A DNA stretch of 64,000 bases, taken from contig JADCRB010000026.1 of assembly GCA_021464245.1 (NCBI GenBank), positions 2,332,187 through 2,396,186 of the forward strand, given 5' to 3'. Below, piece after piece: positions 23,401 through 34,536 of this stretch. The position numbers and the translations under genes are program-made. The stretch is from Carallia brachiata. Lineage: Eukaryota; Streptophyta; Magnoliopsida; Malpighiales; Rhizophoraceae. The notes under the pieces are model-generated. The model had not been told where the DNA came from. It saw only the letters and a list, made by a program, of their open reading frames with translations, and ran no database searches. Each line of letters starts with the position of its first letter. Positions within the stretch are counted from its first letter, which is position 1.

Positions 23401-26400
23401 CATATTAAGCAATTCTAGTTGAATAACTTCATTACTTGTTTATTCTCTTTCATCGAATACTGGTGACCTTTTATCTTTGCAGTTTTATAGACCTCCCAAA
23501 TCTTTGTGCATCCCTATACAGCTTGGAGCTCTCTAGTAGATTGTACACATTTCTCATTGCATGTCCTCCTTCTAGCCCGTCACCTCCTGTGGCAGAACTT
23601 GTTATTGCAACGGCAGACTTTCAAATGGATCTTGCTTCTTGGAATATCAAGTAATTTGTACATCTTACAACCATCGACTGTATTTGTGGTGTTTATTATT
23701 TCTTGGCTCTTCAGTTGATCATCTATTGTTTTGCAGCCCTGTCAAAGGTGGAGTTGATGCAAAGGCATTGTTCCACTCATACATAACTCACTGGATCAGA
23801 GACAAGCGTCTCTCTTTGCTTGAGCTGTGCAAATTAGAAAAGGTACAGGTCTCGCAGCTTGCTTTTTGTTCACCTTTTATGGTATGTTAATTTAATAATC
23901 TGTTTCTAGATGTTACTTATTGCGTTCCAACAAAACATCATATTCATTTTATAAAGAATTGATTTACTCTCAGGTAAAGTGGTCTGGTATAAGAGCACAA
24001 AATTCAACAACTCCTTTCATTGATGAAATGTATGAGCAATTGAAGGAGACGTTGAATGAGTATGAAGTAATACTCTCGCGTTGGCCAGAGTATATTGCTC
24101 TCTGGAGAATGTATGTTTGTTTACTCCTTGGTCCCATGATCTTATTCTTCAAATGTTTCCGGTTTTGGTTTCTGATGGAATGGCATATGGCTATTGCAAA
24201 AGGCTATCGCAGATGTTGAGAAGGCAATTATTGAAGCTTTGGACAAGCAACATGCTGTTGTTTTATCACCATTGAAGGACAGCATCAACCCCAAGATCTT
24301 TGGCCTAAAATATGTTCAGAAATTCTCCAAACGGACGGGGGAAATTTATTTTGTTCCTGATGAGGTGAGAGACCGTTATAGTTAATTGCATGGTGTTTTA
24401 GAAGCAATTCCTTTTTTTATCTCAGTTTCTTCTGGAACTGAGTTTATACTCAATTTTTCAGCTAGGGATCCTCTTAAATTCCATCAAAAGGATGCTGGAC
24501 GTGCTAAGGCCCAAGATTGAAACACAGTTGAAGTCATGGACGTCCTGCATGCCTGATGGTGTAAACGCAGTTACTGGAGAATGTCTCAGTGAAATTACAG
24601 TGATGCTGAGATCTAAATTCAGAAGTTACCTGCAAGCTATTGTGGAAATACTGGTAGAAAATGTGGGTAATCTTGCTGTTCAGTTGGTTTGTGCAAACAT
24701 GTATGCATGTCAATGTAATAGGAAAAATGAGGCTTCACCATGCAATGTGAAGATGAAGTTATAATACATGCACGCTCATGCCCATATTTATCACGCAATT
24801 ACTAATTCTTGAGCCCCTAGCTGCAATAGTGTTTTCAGAGGGAACAATGCATAAAATTGATGGGATTCACTGGGTAATATTTGAGCGTGGATTGATCCAT
24901 ATAAGGAATCTTCAAAGCTGGGCCAATAGCTGCTTTTCTATACAAATAGTTACCCAAAGTTTAGCCTTCATCAAAGACTGAAATGTAGAGATTGCATTGA
25001 GAGGTTTGCTCTAGTTGACACAGCTGGGTTTCTGAAAGGCACTTTAGATGTTGCCAACTCCTCGCATTTGCATTCTAGCTTTTGCTCTCTTTGGGGCAGG
25101 CTGACAGCCATTTTGGTTGTCCTTTGTTGAATTTATGTACCATTCTATATCTGAGACTGCTTTTTCACAAACTTTTGAGACAGCACTCCCTTAGTTGACA
25201 AATGGGATGTCTTTCTTATATTGAGCATGCTCAAGTCTCTCAGCACAGAAATGATATAAGTGAAGGCTACTGTGTAATAGTTTGCTGGCAAAGGCTTATT
25301 TTTCTGCTCATTGAATTTCGTGTCTATTTTAGTTGTAAGAGTTTTGGACTTGTGGTTACTCAGCTTCTAACTTATCTCCTAATTTCTAATAGACAAAGAT
25401 GCAGAATGCAACAAAACTGAAGAGAATAATTCAAGACTCTAGGGAAACTGTAGTAGAGTCAGATGTACAAAGCAGAATGCAGCCTTTGAAGGATCTACTG
25501 ATCAAAATTATTGATCATCTTCATACCGTTGTTGAACCTCATGTGTTTGTAGCCATTTGTCGGGGTTTCTGGGACCGGATGGGACAGGTAATAAATTTGT
25601 GTTTAACTTTGGACTTTATCTACGATTACAGATGTTTTGATGATTGTTTTGATGATCTCTTTTTACTCATATTTTTGTTGGTCAGGAAATACTGCAGTTT
25701 TTACAAAATAGGAGAGAGAACAGATCTTGTTATAAAGGTTCTCGAATTACAGTTTGTGTAAGTTCTGCTTTAGCGACTGAGCCTCTCTCACTCTCTCTCA
25801 CACACACACGTGTGCATATACAGAGTAAGTCATTCACTATGTTCATGAATGGATGTCTAGAGTACAATATGCTGAAATGTATAGAATGGAGAACACCAAA
25901 TAAAGCAAAATATTTATCGTTTTTGTACCATCAGTTGTTTCCGAAGTAAATGGGAAACAATGGTTTTTGATGTATGTGTGGGTGTGTGATGTTGACATTA
26001 ATCGTAGACCTACGGAAATAAAATCTTTTTCAACTTGTCAAATTTTCTTGCACATGGGATTCAAATTCAAGTAACTGCAAGTTTTGAGGGTTATTTTTTT
26101 TTTTTAGCCTCCCGCAGAAGACGTCGAATTTGGTGGATCGTTGCTTATATGCCACGACACAGTCACTGACCACTTCTTTGGCCTGAAATATGAGGCTTGG
26201 ATAAGATATGACCATCATGTCTCTGTATCTTTAACCCCATCAGTATAGATTGCATAGAGCGCCAGATAATAGCCTTTTTTATGCTTGTTTGACCATGCCT
26301 GAAGGAATGTTTTGATGGTGGTTTTTTGTTTTGTGTGGTAATTGTTAACCCCAAGTACTACATGCTTTCTCATTACTAGGCATTTGTGTGGTATCTTATC

Positions 26401-26676
26401 TTGACTGCAACTGCCACTTGATAGAGTTCTTCGAGCAATGAAGTTTTGCGTCAACGACGAATATGCTTGGTTATAGTGCAATATATGCTTATCTCTACAT
26501 TATGCCTGTTGCTGGATTTGCAGATTTTGGATGACATATTCGCGTCCCAAATGCAGCAATTACTTGGAAATGCACTGCAACAGAAAGATCTGGAGCCACC
26601 AAGGTCCATAATGGAAGCACATGCTGTGCTTTGTAAAGATGCTGTAAATAACCAGGACAACAACTATTACTATTAG
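17422..26676 (+). CDS. large conserved plant protein of unknown function (At4g24610/At5g65440 family), frame broken twice
   Basis: Function unknown; no enzyme motif or signal peptide. Exons: join(17422..17448, 17566..18110, 18188..18259, 18422..18559, 19056..19174, 19257..19559, 20933..21020, 21107..21212, 21300..21413, 21552..21715, 21799..21919, 22768..22993, 23085..23272, 23483..23650, 23737..23842, 23974..24110, 24203..24364, 24462..24662, 25393..25587, 25686..25757, 26524..26676), about 1134 residues. Recognisable blocks: an acidic stretch GSGSDMDLCSDSEDE, LPARLPTFHA, GPWCAVISYDACVRLCLHSW, ECALLRNAFGLQQVLLQ, MKVQVRKVKMGLDPPTGCSF, DKLRWWPIYHEPEHELIGR, NLLLSGPWKWLVTEFANYYG, RYLSYVMDVATP, HQENRILGE, LTDSVTLSTAYQKMKS, LASWNINPVKGGVDAKALF, and a C-terminal LDDIFASQMQQLLGNALQ..YYY. 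Exon 12 has one extra T near 22813-22820 and exon 16 lacks one base near its end. These cancel in total length but break the frame between them. The first exon is short (MFTDRWVRQ) compared with homologues. Introns hold MITE and duplication insertions. Confidence 0.88.
19865..20306. mobile_element. Mutator-type MITE in intron 6 of the At4g24610-like gene
   Basis: Left end TGTTATAAAGACTGAAGTGG and the reverse complement of the right end TGTTTTGAAAACTGAACTAG are imperfect inverted repeats. Both ends carry the ACTGAA/GGTTCGGTCTG type sequence seen also at 5567-6029. Boundaries are approximate. Flanking 9-mers are only partly similar. Confidence 0.55.
21998..22575. repeat. imperfect tandem duplication in intron 11 of the At4g24610-like gene
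   Basis: GTTAC(G/A)TAATCATTGGCTTATG starts at 21998 and 22333. Similarity continues for about 245 bp through AAAAAGCTTGAAT, AAGGTGTTTTGGCTTTAAAG, CCTTCCAGAAGA and ATCTATGGTCCAAATTAG. The period is 335 bp. No coding content. Confidence 0.85.
25785..25813. repeat. CT/CA compound microsatellite in intron 20
   Basis: CTCTCTCACTCTCTCTC followed by (AC)n GTGTGC. It parallels the tract in CURT1D intron 2. Confidence 0.75.
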
Positions 26677-28479
26677 ATTCTTTATTTCTGTACAGAAGAG
26701 TTATATTGTAGCATAGGCTCCACAATGGCAATATTTTGGAGATAAACAAAGAATCAAAAGGAAAGGACTACACGGGCCCGAGGCAATCGGTTAAGTATCA
26801 TCAGAATTGTGAGTTCTGCCAGTTTTGATCCCAGTTTTTTGTTAAGAGGTGCCTGACCACCGTCTCTGTGGTGGGTCTTTCACCATTTTCTTGGAACATC
26901 TACCATTTGTATACTGTATTAGTAATAGCATCTACCCATGTTGGTCACTGTTGCAATGCTGCCAAAATCAAATAATCACAAATATAACATCCACCATGGA
27001 AAAAAAAAATGTTGCCTTCATATGAGTAGTTTCAATTAAAGTCGCAATAAAGTGATATGAATCTTAGAATAGTTAAATTTATATTAAAAAGATAATAAAT
27101 CATAAGATGGTTGATAAAATTATATTGTTATTTAAGTTTAGTCATTCCTCGTCACTCATATTGTGTGGGTGCATTCCCGATGCTTGTCCAATGTATGCCA
27201 TCCGTGTATGCGGTGCAAGATTGAAGTCATCAAAATCCGAATAAAGGCATCTTTTCTTATGAGAGTGCTTGTTCTTCTTCTACGTGTATGAGAAAAGAAT
27301 CGCACTACTTGCAAAATCTTGGCTTAAAAATTTGTACTACAAAAAGGCACAAACAAAAGATATGTGTCGTTGCCTGTAGCAGTGGTGACCCTGTTCTGAT
27401 TATTAGAACTATAACCGAGGAGGAAGATGGTCTGATTAATATTTGTGTTCGGGTTGGTAAGTCAATGTATTTAAATCCTCCGCAATCAATCTTATAACAA
27501 TTTTTTTTGTGCCAAATATTAAGTTGTTATTCAATCTTATGGCAATATTTGTGCCAAATATCAAATTGTTATTCAATCTTACAACAATTTTTGTGTCAAT
27601 TTTTTTGGATAATTCAAATTTTTTTTTTCGCCAGCAATGCTTTTGTGCCAAATAGTATTTTCCAATTAAATTGCCCATCTTTCAGTTCTCAATCAATTTC
27701 GCCATTTCCGAAGTTTTGTCCAACATTAATGAAATGTTTTAACTTATTCTTTTTGCAAAAGAAAACAAAAAAAGAACCGAACTGAAAAACTATACGGAAC
27801 CGATCTAAAATCACAACCTAAACTATATTGAACTAGAACAAAGAATTGACAGTTCTAATCAAACCAAAGCGCAGAAGTACAGGTTTGAATTGAGAACCGG
27901 ACCGGGGTGAAGTCTAGCCAATAGCCTCCACTTACAAAGGCTTTTTCATTTTGTGACCATAGAAGTGGGATCAAAATATTGCCTAGATCTGGAATAGGGA
28001 ATTTGGGGCTTTATTGACCCAAAAAAAAAAGTTTGTTACCTCCCACAGTGTTAGTTATAATTCACTGAATAATTAGCAAGAACAATGATTCTCTGGGACA
28101 TACTCGACGTGAAGTTAATTCCATTCCAAGTGAACAAAGAATATATTCATGTTTTGAGGACTTAGTTCATACCTACCAGTTCTAATAGAATATATATATA
28201 TATATATATTCATGTTTTATAACATTTAGTACCTAGCCACCAGCCACGCCCGCATTTAGAGCCTTACACCTTATTTGGGAAGAGGGATTTGGGGTGAAAT
28301 TTATGTAAAACGAATGGAATTGGAGTGGAAAGAGATATATTGTCTTTGTTTGAGAAACAAAGTGGAAGGACATGACCAGCCTCCTTTTATTTATTTATTT
28401 TATTGAATATACTATTTTTCCTTTACTTTTAATTTTCATTTTTTAAGGGTAGTTTTAGTATTATAATACATATCATATT
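26677..28479. other. 3' flank and intergenic DNA, no gene seen
   Basis: After the stop at 26676 there is a plausible 3' leader of some 250 bp. Beyond it lie AT-rich DNA, three short repeats at 27486-27611, CGGAACCG/ACCGGACCGG repeat debris near 27795-27905, and an AT microsatellite near 28191-28210. Confidence 0.45.
27486..27611. repeat. three ~43-bp tandem repeats
   Basis: TCAATCTTA(T/C).(A/G)CAAT starts at 27486, 27531 and 27573, each followed by TTTGTG(C/T)CAA. The third copy is partial. Confidence 0.7.
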
Positions 28480-28694
28480 CTTTCCTCTCACTACCGTTGG
28501 TTGGGATAGAGTGGCAGAAATTCTTTATCCCTTAAACAAGGTTTCAGGTTCGAACCTTATGTATGGAAAAAGTCAACGCTAAGAGTACCGTCACTTATAT
28601 GGGCCTTCAGTAGTACGTGCCTAAATAATCAGGACCCAGTGAATTTCTGGATATCGGAGAATCAAGCACCCACAAAAATTCCTTTCCTCTCACT
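28480..28694 (+). mobile_element. SINE-like retroposon with 13-bp target-site duplication
   Basis: CTTTCCTCTCACT is present at 28480-28492 and 28682-28694. The 189-bp insert contains a pol III B-box-like GGTTCGAACCTTA (28549-28561). About 40 bp upstream lies an A-box-like GGATAGAGTGGCAGA. It ends ACCCACAAAAATT. Size, boxes and duplication fit a tRNA-derived SINE. The family was not identified. Confidence 0.7.
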
Positions 28695-30192
28695 TGTAAC
28701 ACAATTTTAAATAAAATATTTTTTTTTCCTCATACTAAACTTCCCAAGCACATAAAAGATAAAAAAATTTTCTCTCTTTCAATTTTTTTCTCTCACACTT
28801 TCATTCTTCCCATGTTCTACTCTCTCTTTTGCACCAAAGGAAGTGTTAGTCCAAACTCCAAACAAATAAAATTCAAATCTTGATACGAGGACAATATTTT
28901 GCACGAGAAACAGAAACGTCATTTTCGGAGGTGACTTGTAGCTATTTAGCAATGTATCTAGGTCCACACGACATTGCTCCGAGCGAACTCGCTTTTGGTC
29001 ATGTATACAGACGTCCTCCATATGCTAAAAGTTCCAAGCATATTCGAAATACCAAATCCTCATTTTTTTTGGCAAATCCAAATTGCCCACTTCTCTCAGC
29101 CGAAAAAAAAAAGGAAAGAAAATCCACGTTGGCCATTTCCATTAGCGAGGCTCAAGTTGATGATCAATTTAAATTTAGATGACCCAATTATAGCTATAAC
29201 AATGATAGGTTTGTGGCATAATTTCATGTTTCAAGAACCAGAAGCTTTAATTTTATAATTAATTGATTCCGTCGGAAATTGAAACTTTAAATTTTAAATC
29301 TTGAAGACCACACTCCAATAGCAATAAATTAGAAGTCATGGGAAAGATCCGGACACCTTTTAACTTTCAGCGAAAGCCGTGGGCTTTGAAGTCAAAGGAG
29401 GAAAATAAAGTTTGCAAATGTCGTCCTCCCGATCAAAGTTGGAAACTTGAAGTTATTGCTAACCACTGCAAATTTGAGACAAAAGTTGCCTTTCCGCCTT
29501 TTGTTCCAGGAAGATCGGACACCCTGTTTTACTAATGTTCCATTTTTTATCGGTGGTTCCACGAGCTGCGTATTTTGCCCCTTATGACCAGGATCGCCGT
29601 ATTAAATTAGGCCTAATATTTTTTTTTATTTTATTTTAGCCTATAAGGAATTTTATTAAGTATTTGAGAAAACAGAATGAGTTTAAGTGAGATATGAATC
29701 TTCACTTACTGATTAAAAAATATTTTTCTCAATCAATTGAACGAATACTTAACCTCACTACTATTTATTAAATTTCATGTTAATCCCTCCTCACAAAAAG
29801 AAAAACTAGAGGTTAAGTATTCAGTCAGATCATCAAATTTTGCTACGACTCAATTACATTTCTTTCTAAATTTAACTTAGTCAATTTAATATATATTCGA
29901 TCAAAAAAAAAATAATATATACACAAACTTACTTAACTTAATAATATAATAATAATACGTCAAAAAAAAAATAATAATACAACATGTGGTTTCCCTTCTC
30001 CATCCATGCTTTTGCATCGTTCCCAACTTTGAGGAACTCAATATATTATGCTAACCTTAACACTAACGAACTTCAAACGGAACAAAACACGTTTTCCATG
30101 ATCAATTTGATAACATAAAACATTATTAATTAATCAATTGTCTTAATTAATTAAATTTTTCTTCATCATCATCTTTGTATTTGCCATCATGA
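28695..30192. other. intergenic DNA, no gene seen
   Basis: Short ORFs near 28880-29540 have no recognisable motif. A 12-bp A-rich insertion between ATAATAATAC repeats is at 29949-29980. The 3' flank of the minus-strand carrier gene lies at the right edge. Confidence 0.45.
29949..29980. mobile_element. 12-bp A-rich insertion between 10-bp direct repeats
   Basis: ATAATAATAC at 29949-29958 and 29971-29980 flanks GTC plus nine A. The target is low-complexity, so this is the weakest of the set. Confidence 0.3.
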
Positions 30193-31173
30193 CTAGAAAT
30201 CCTTAAGCAACTTCCTGACCTGTTCCAGCGTCACGAACAGAACGACGGTGAACGGCCCTTGCCTTGAAATCGTCGGCACGAAGCCTTTGTAAAGGGCCAT
30301 CGGCCCCTCTGCTTTCACTGTTTTGATGGCGCAATCGAACGCCCCCGTGTACGGCGGCTCCCTTCCTGGCTCCACCTTCATGTTCATCACCCTCGTCTTG
30401 ATCACGTCCACCGGGTTTGACGTCAACGCCGCCACGAACCCCGCCGCGAAGCTCGCCGTCAAGTGGGTCCCGAGGCCGTCTCGCATCAACCCTTTTGCCA
30501 GGATCATTTCCTTGAACTGATCGTACGAGGCCAACTGAGACGCCGTGACCAACATGGCGCGGTTCACCGTGAGCGACGAGCCCCGCCACAGGGACGTGAC
30601 GCCTTCTTCCTTTGCCATGCGGGCGATGGCGTCGACTACGCTCTTGTAGTTTCGGCGCTGAGATGGAGGCAGCCGGCCGTCCGCCTGCATCCGGACCATC
30701 GCCACGTCAGCAGGGTTGCCAATGGCCGCGCCGATGGCCCCAGCAATGAGCCCGGCGGCAATCTTGCTGGACAAAGGCATGCTCTTGGTGTTCGGATTGG
30801 TCCATTGTTGTTTCAACATGTCGTAGATTCCCATGCGGGTGGTGGAATAGAGGGTCTGTCGGAGAAGGGTGGCGGAGACACCGGAGAAAAGCGCCGCAAC
30901 ACCTTCTTGCTGAACTATACGAGCACCAATGGCAATGGGACCCATCCGAGGTGGCAGGGCTGCCGTCTGGACGGTGGCCCCAGGATTGGTGGTTGTGGTG
31001 GTGCGGAAAGCGAAAGCCGGAGGGAGATTCTGTACGCCGGCGGCGGGATTAGGCGCTGGGTTTAACGTTTCACCCTGGAGTTGCAGGCGGACTTTGATCA
31101 GGTCTAGAGGATGAGTGCTGCAACCAGCAATGATGGAAGCTATGCCTCCTTCAACAAAGCCTTTCAAACCCAT
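30193..31173 (-). CDS. DIC2: mitochondrial dicarboxylate carrier (DIC/PUMP4-5 type), intronless
   Basis: Inner-mitochondrial-membrane carrier of the SLC25 family, exchanging malate, oxaloacetate, succinate or other dicarboxylates for phosphate or sulphate. A single uninterrupted 326-residue ORF with three ~100-residue repeats carries the Px[DE]xx[KR] signature. It reads PLDLIK at 22-27, PADVAM at 154-159 (last position changed, as is usual in plant DICs) and PVDVIK at 254-259. Other diagnostic stretches are MGLKGF.EGGIASI.AGCSTH, LRQTLYSTTRMGIYD, VRMQADGRLP..RRNYKSV, SLWRGSSLTVNRAMLVTASQ and RQGPFTVVLFVTLEQV. It is GC-rich relative to its surroundings. Lack of introns is normal for this subfamily. 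The choice of DIC2 over DIC1/3 rests on recalled Arabidopsis synteny (At4g24570 beside the UBP16 and At4g24610 genes) and is tentative. Confidence 0.93.
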   Translation of the reverse strand: MGLKGFVEGGIASIIAGCSTHPLDLIKVRLQLQGETLNPAPNPAAGVQNLPPAFAFRTTTTTNPGATVQTAALPPRMGPIAIGARIVQQEGVAALFSGVSATLLRQTLYSTTRMGIYDMLKQQWTNPNTKSMPLSSKIAAGLIAGAIGAAIGNPADVAMVRMQADGRLPPSQRRNYKSVVDAIARMAKEEGVTSLWRGSSLTVNRAMLVTASQLASYDQFKEMILAKGLMRDGLGTHLTASFAAGFVAALTSNPVDVIKTRVMNMKVEPGREPPYTGAFDCAIKTVKAEGPMALYKGFVPTISRQGPFTVVLFVTLEQVRKLLKDF

Positions 31174-31259
31174 TTTTTCTTTGCAGTTAATTTGCTAAAG
31201 AAAATTGCAATAAGACTGTCACGCGACGGGACTCTAGCGATGGAGGCCTGACGGATCAA

Positions 31260-34200
31260 AAAAAAAAAAAATGAAACGAAGAAAATTACACCCAGCCAAG
31301 ATCTCTATAAGGACCAATAAGAGTTGGGATTCATCTCACTGGAGACCAGGAGATGGGAGTGGAGGCCAAAGGCTATGGAAGAATAATGAGGGACGTTTGG
31401 CCTTTGAGACATATGCTTTGGAGATCAAAGTGGGATGATAATATGAGAAATGGTACCAAAATGAACGGTGGCTTTGACAAGTTGCACAAAAGGGCATTTA
31501 GTAGTTTGTAGGTGTTTGAGGGGATATTAAAAAGAGGAAAAAGTTATATGTCTGTAGGTTAAATTTTATATGCCTGTTAATTTTATTTTTTTTAATTGAA
31601 TAATATTAATTTATAATTTAATACTATTTAAATATTATTTTTAATTTTTTTAATTTAAATAGACTCTACTTACCGTATGATATAAAATTATGAGTAAATT
31701 ACACTCATTTAAAAAAAATTAAAATAAAAATTTAAAATTGATGCATCTTTTGATAAATAATGGATTAATTACAACTAATAGTTAAATATGAATAATGCCA
31801 TTCATTATAAAAAGTTTAATTTTTGTGGCTATATAATAGAATTCTATTAGTATTAGTATTCAACAAGGATTGTAAAAAATTAAATAGGCTTTTTTTACGC
31901 AATTTAAATAGTGTGAAAATGGGGACCTTGTCCATCACCACTTGTGCTCCATGATCCATGTTTTACGCGGTTCTTAAGCGTAACAGGTATCTATGCCTTT
32001 TCTTCTTTAAGGAAAATTCTCTTTCGAAGCGTCTAAAATTTGGTTTATGCCTGGCACATGCCAAAGCTAGCTAATATAAGGCTATTAGTCAAACATCTTT
32101 CCTTTTTATTTTGTTCACTTTTGGGGTTCTAACAAATGTAGGTTTGGGCTGCAATGAAGAGGATGATAATGCTGTTCATTCTTTTGTATTAATAACGAAA
32201 GAAAATTAAATTAAATTAAAAAAGATTGTATTTACTAATTTTCTCATATTTTTTTAAATTTTATCTATTTTCTTGTAAGTATATTTAAGGCGTTTAATCA
32301 TAATATTTAGTCGGAAAGAATTATTATGTAATAAAATCAGTTTATAAACAACAATCTATAATTAGCAAGAGGGACTCTTTCACTTTTCTTCTATTCCCGC
32401 TTTTCAGGATTGTTCTCTCAAAACTATTGGGTCATCTTTGTTTAGTCGTCGTTTTCACTCCTTTACATCTACGTTTTGGCTTTTGCTTGCCCATTGCTGC
32501 TGACTCGTTGTTCTGAGACGAGAGAAATTGCTGGCCCAAAACAAAAAAAATCAAGTTTCCATTTTTGTAACTTTTTTTTTCTTAAAGAGGGAGAAAAATT
32601 CGAAGCCAATTTTCTTTTTTTTTTTTCACCTTTTTTCTAATTAACAAGACAGGTATACCAAGCAACGACTTGGGAATTCAATTGGACAAAAACTTGGAAT
32701 GCGTTTTTCCCATTATCTTGGTGTTGTTGTTGCTTTTTAAAATGCTCATATTGTAAACCAAGAAGTGTCAAATAAGCAAACCAAAAAATAGGGGGAAAAA
32801 ACGAGAGACGAAATTGGAGAATATGTATTGGAATTCACTAGGCTCATTTAGAATTCCCAGATGGCTGGAGGCTTCGAATTAGTTCTAACGCAATGTTCAG
32901 AATTTTCTTATGTGCGTATTTCTCTTTAGCCCGCCTAGATATCATCTTGTAAAAATCTAGAAGTTTACCGAGCTTAGAATTTTCTTCATTTGTAGACTTG
33001 GAAATGCTAGGTTTCATCATACATTAACGTACACTGATTAATGCTATTGTTTTTGGTCTTCTCTTCTTGTTGTGCAGGTCAGGTATGTCGGCTATTGTTG
33101 AACACCCTTTCTTTTTTTTTTTTTCTTTTGAATTTTCTTAAATTTAAATCAATTGATTGAGAAAAAATGAGACAGTTGGAGAGATAAAAGGTTCGAACTT
33201 CGAACCCTCAACCTTATACTTACTGACATACTGTCAATACCATTTGAAATAAAAACTTAGGGCGAACATCCTTTCTTTTTTTTCAATAAGTAATGAAAAA
33301 GAGTCTGAATTTCACATTAAAAAAATAATAATAAATGAAAGTTATACATTATACGTAATTCGTGCCTTAGTCTTTTTTTGCACCATCTTTTTGTTTTTAT
33401 TTTTCCTTGGTGCAACTTATGCCTCACCCACGTACAAGGCGCACAGATTCTCAATTCAAAGGATCAAGTTCCAAAAGCATCACCGACGTGATCATAATTA
33501 CATCGTTAAAAGGCGATCTCTTTAATTGGCTCATTAAAATTAGACCGTCTTATTGGACAACCCATTGGCTTAATTTGTGGTAAAAATTTCCATAAGAGGG
33601 CGACCATCCGTGCGTTGCTGTGGTTGGGTACAAAAAATCAAAGTGCCATTTTTGATTGGAAAATATTGGGTAGTATATTTACACATCAATCAAATAGTAA
33701 TAAAGTGATAAAAAATTTTAAATAATTAAAATTTTAAAAAATAAAAATTATTATTAAATATCGTTGTATGAATTATATAATTATTTTATTATTATTTAAA
33801 ATTAAATTATATAGTAAATTTTTTTCTTTAATTTGAGGTGCCCCAATTAAAATTTTCAGCTCAGCTTTGGCGTTCCTTTAAACGGAATCCACGAGTCGCG
33901 GGACTTTTAGGGAGACCGACCAAGTTGAAGTCATCATCGGGTGGATGTTTTTCAGGAGGGAGCGCCGTACACGGCTGACGGCTGACGGCTGTGCTGGTGC
34001 TGGCCTGTGCTTGGCCTCACGAAGAACAAAATGGGAATGGTTTTAATTCTGAAGTAGACTGGCACATGATTTCATATAAAAATCCATTTAAAACTTTAAA
34101 AAATTTATTATAAAATTTAAAATTAAAAAATTAAAAAATTAAAAAATATAATATTTTATATGATATAAAAATTTAAATAAATATTTATTATATTATTATA

Positions 34201-34536
34201 AACCTCTCTCATATGTTATATAATATATTCACATATAATATGAAATTTTATATATAATATTTTTTGTGTTCAAATGAATTTAAAAAATTAATATAAGATT
34301 TCCATTGCGAGCCTCGGTTTCCAGAAGGCTTAGAAATCATGTAAAAGAAATTGTCAATCTTACGTCGCGTGAGATCCAAATGTTATTAGTTTTTAATAAA
34401 TCTTTTGAGAAAAAGGAAATTAGATTATGACCCAATATCACAAATCGAATCTACAATCATATAACATTTGAGGTGTGAATTTGTTACTAAATTCGCATAT
34501 TGTTGTAAGCTTAATTGGAGTTTGAAACAATGTGAA
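31260..34536. other. intergenic DNA, no gene seen
   Basis: 31174-31400 is the upstream region of the carrier gene. 31540-31870 and 33650-34310 are extremely AT-rich. I found no protein or RNA gene. Confidence 0.5.

Noticed and set aside
28880..29540. ORFs of 65-100 codons in the intergenic region
   Set aside because: Random AT-rich ORFs without motifs, codon bias or splice context.
30463..31065. 200-codon plus-strand ORF antisense to the dicarboxylate carrier, and a 128-codon minus-strand ORF in another frame
   Set aside because: They are shadows of the GC-rich, strongly coding DIC frame. No motif or homology is recognisable, and His/Arg/Gly-rich composition is typical of antisense reading.
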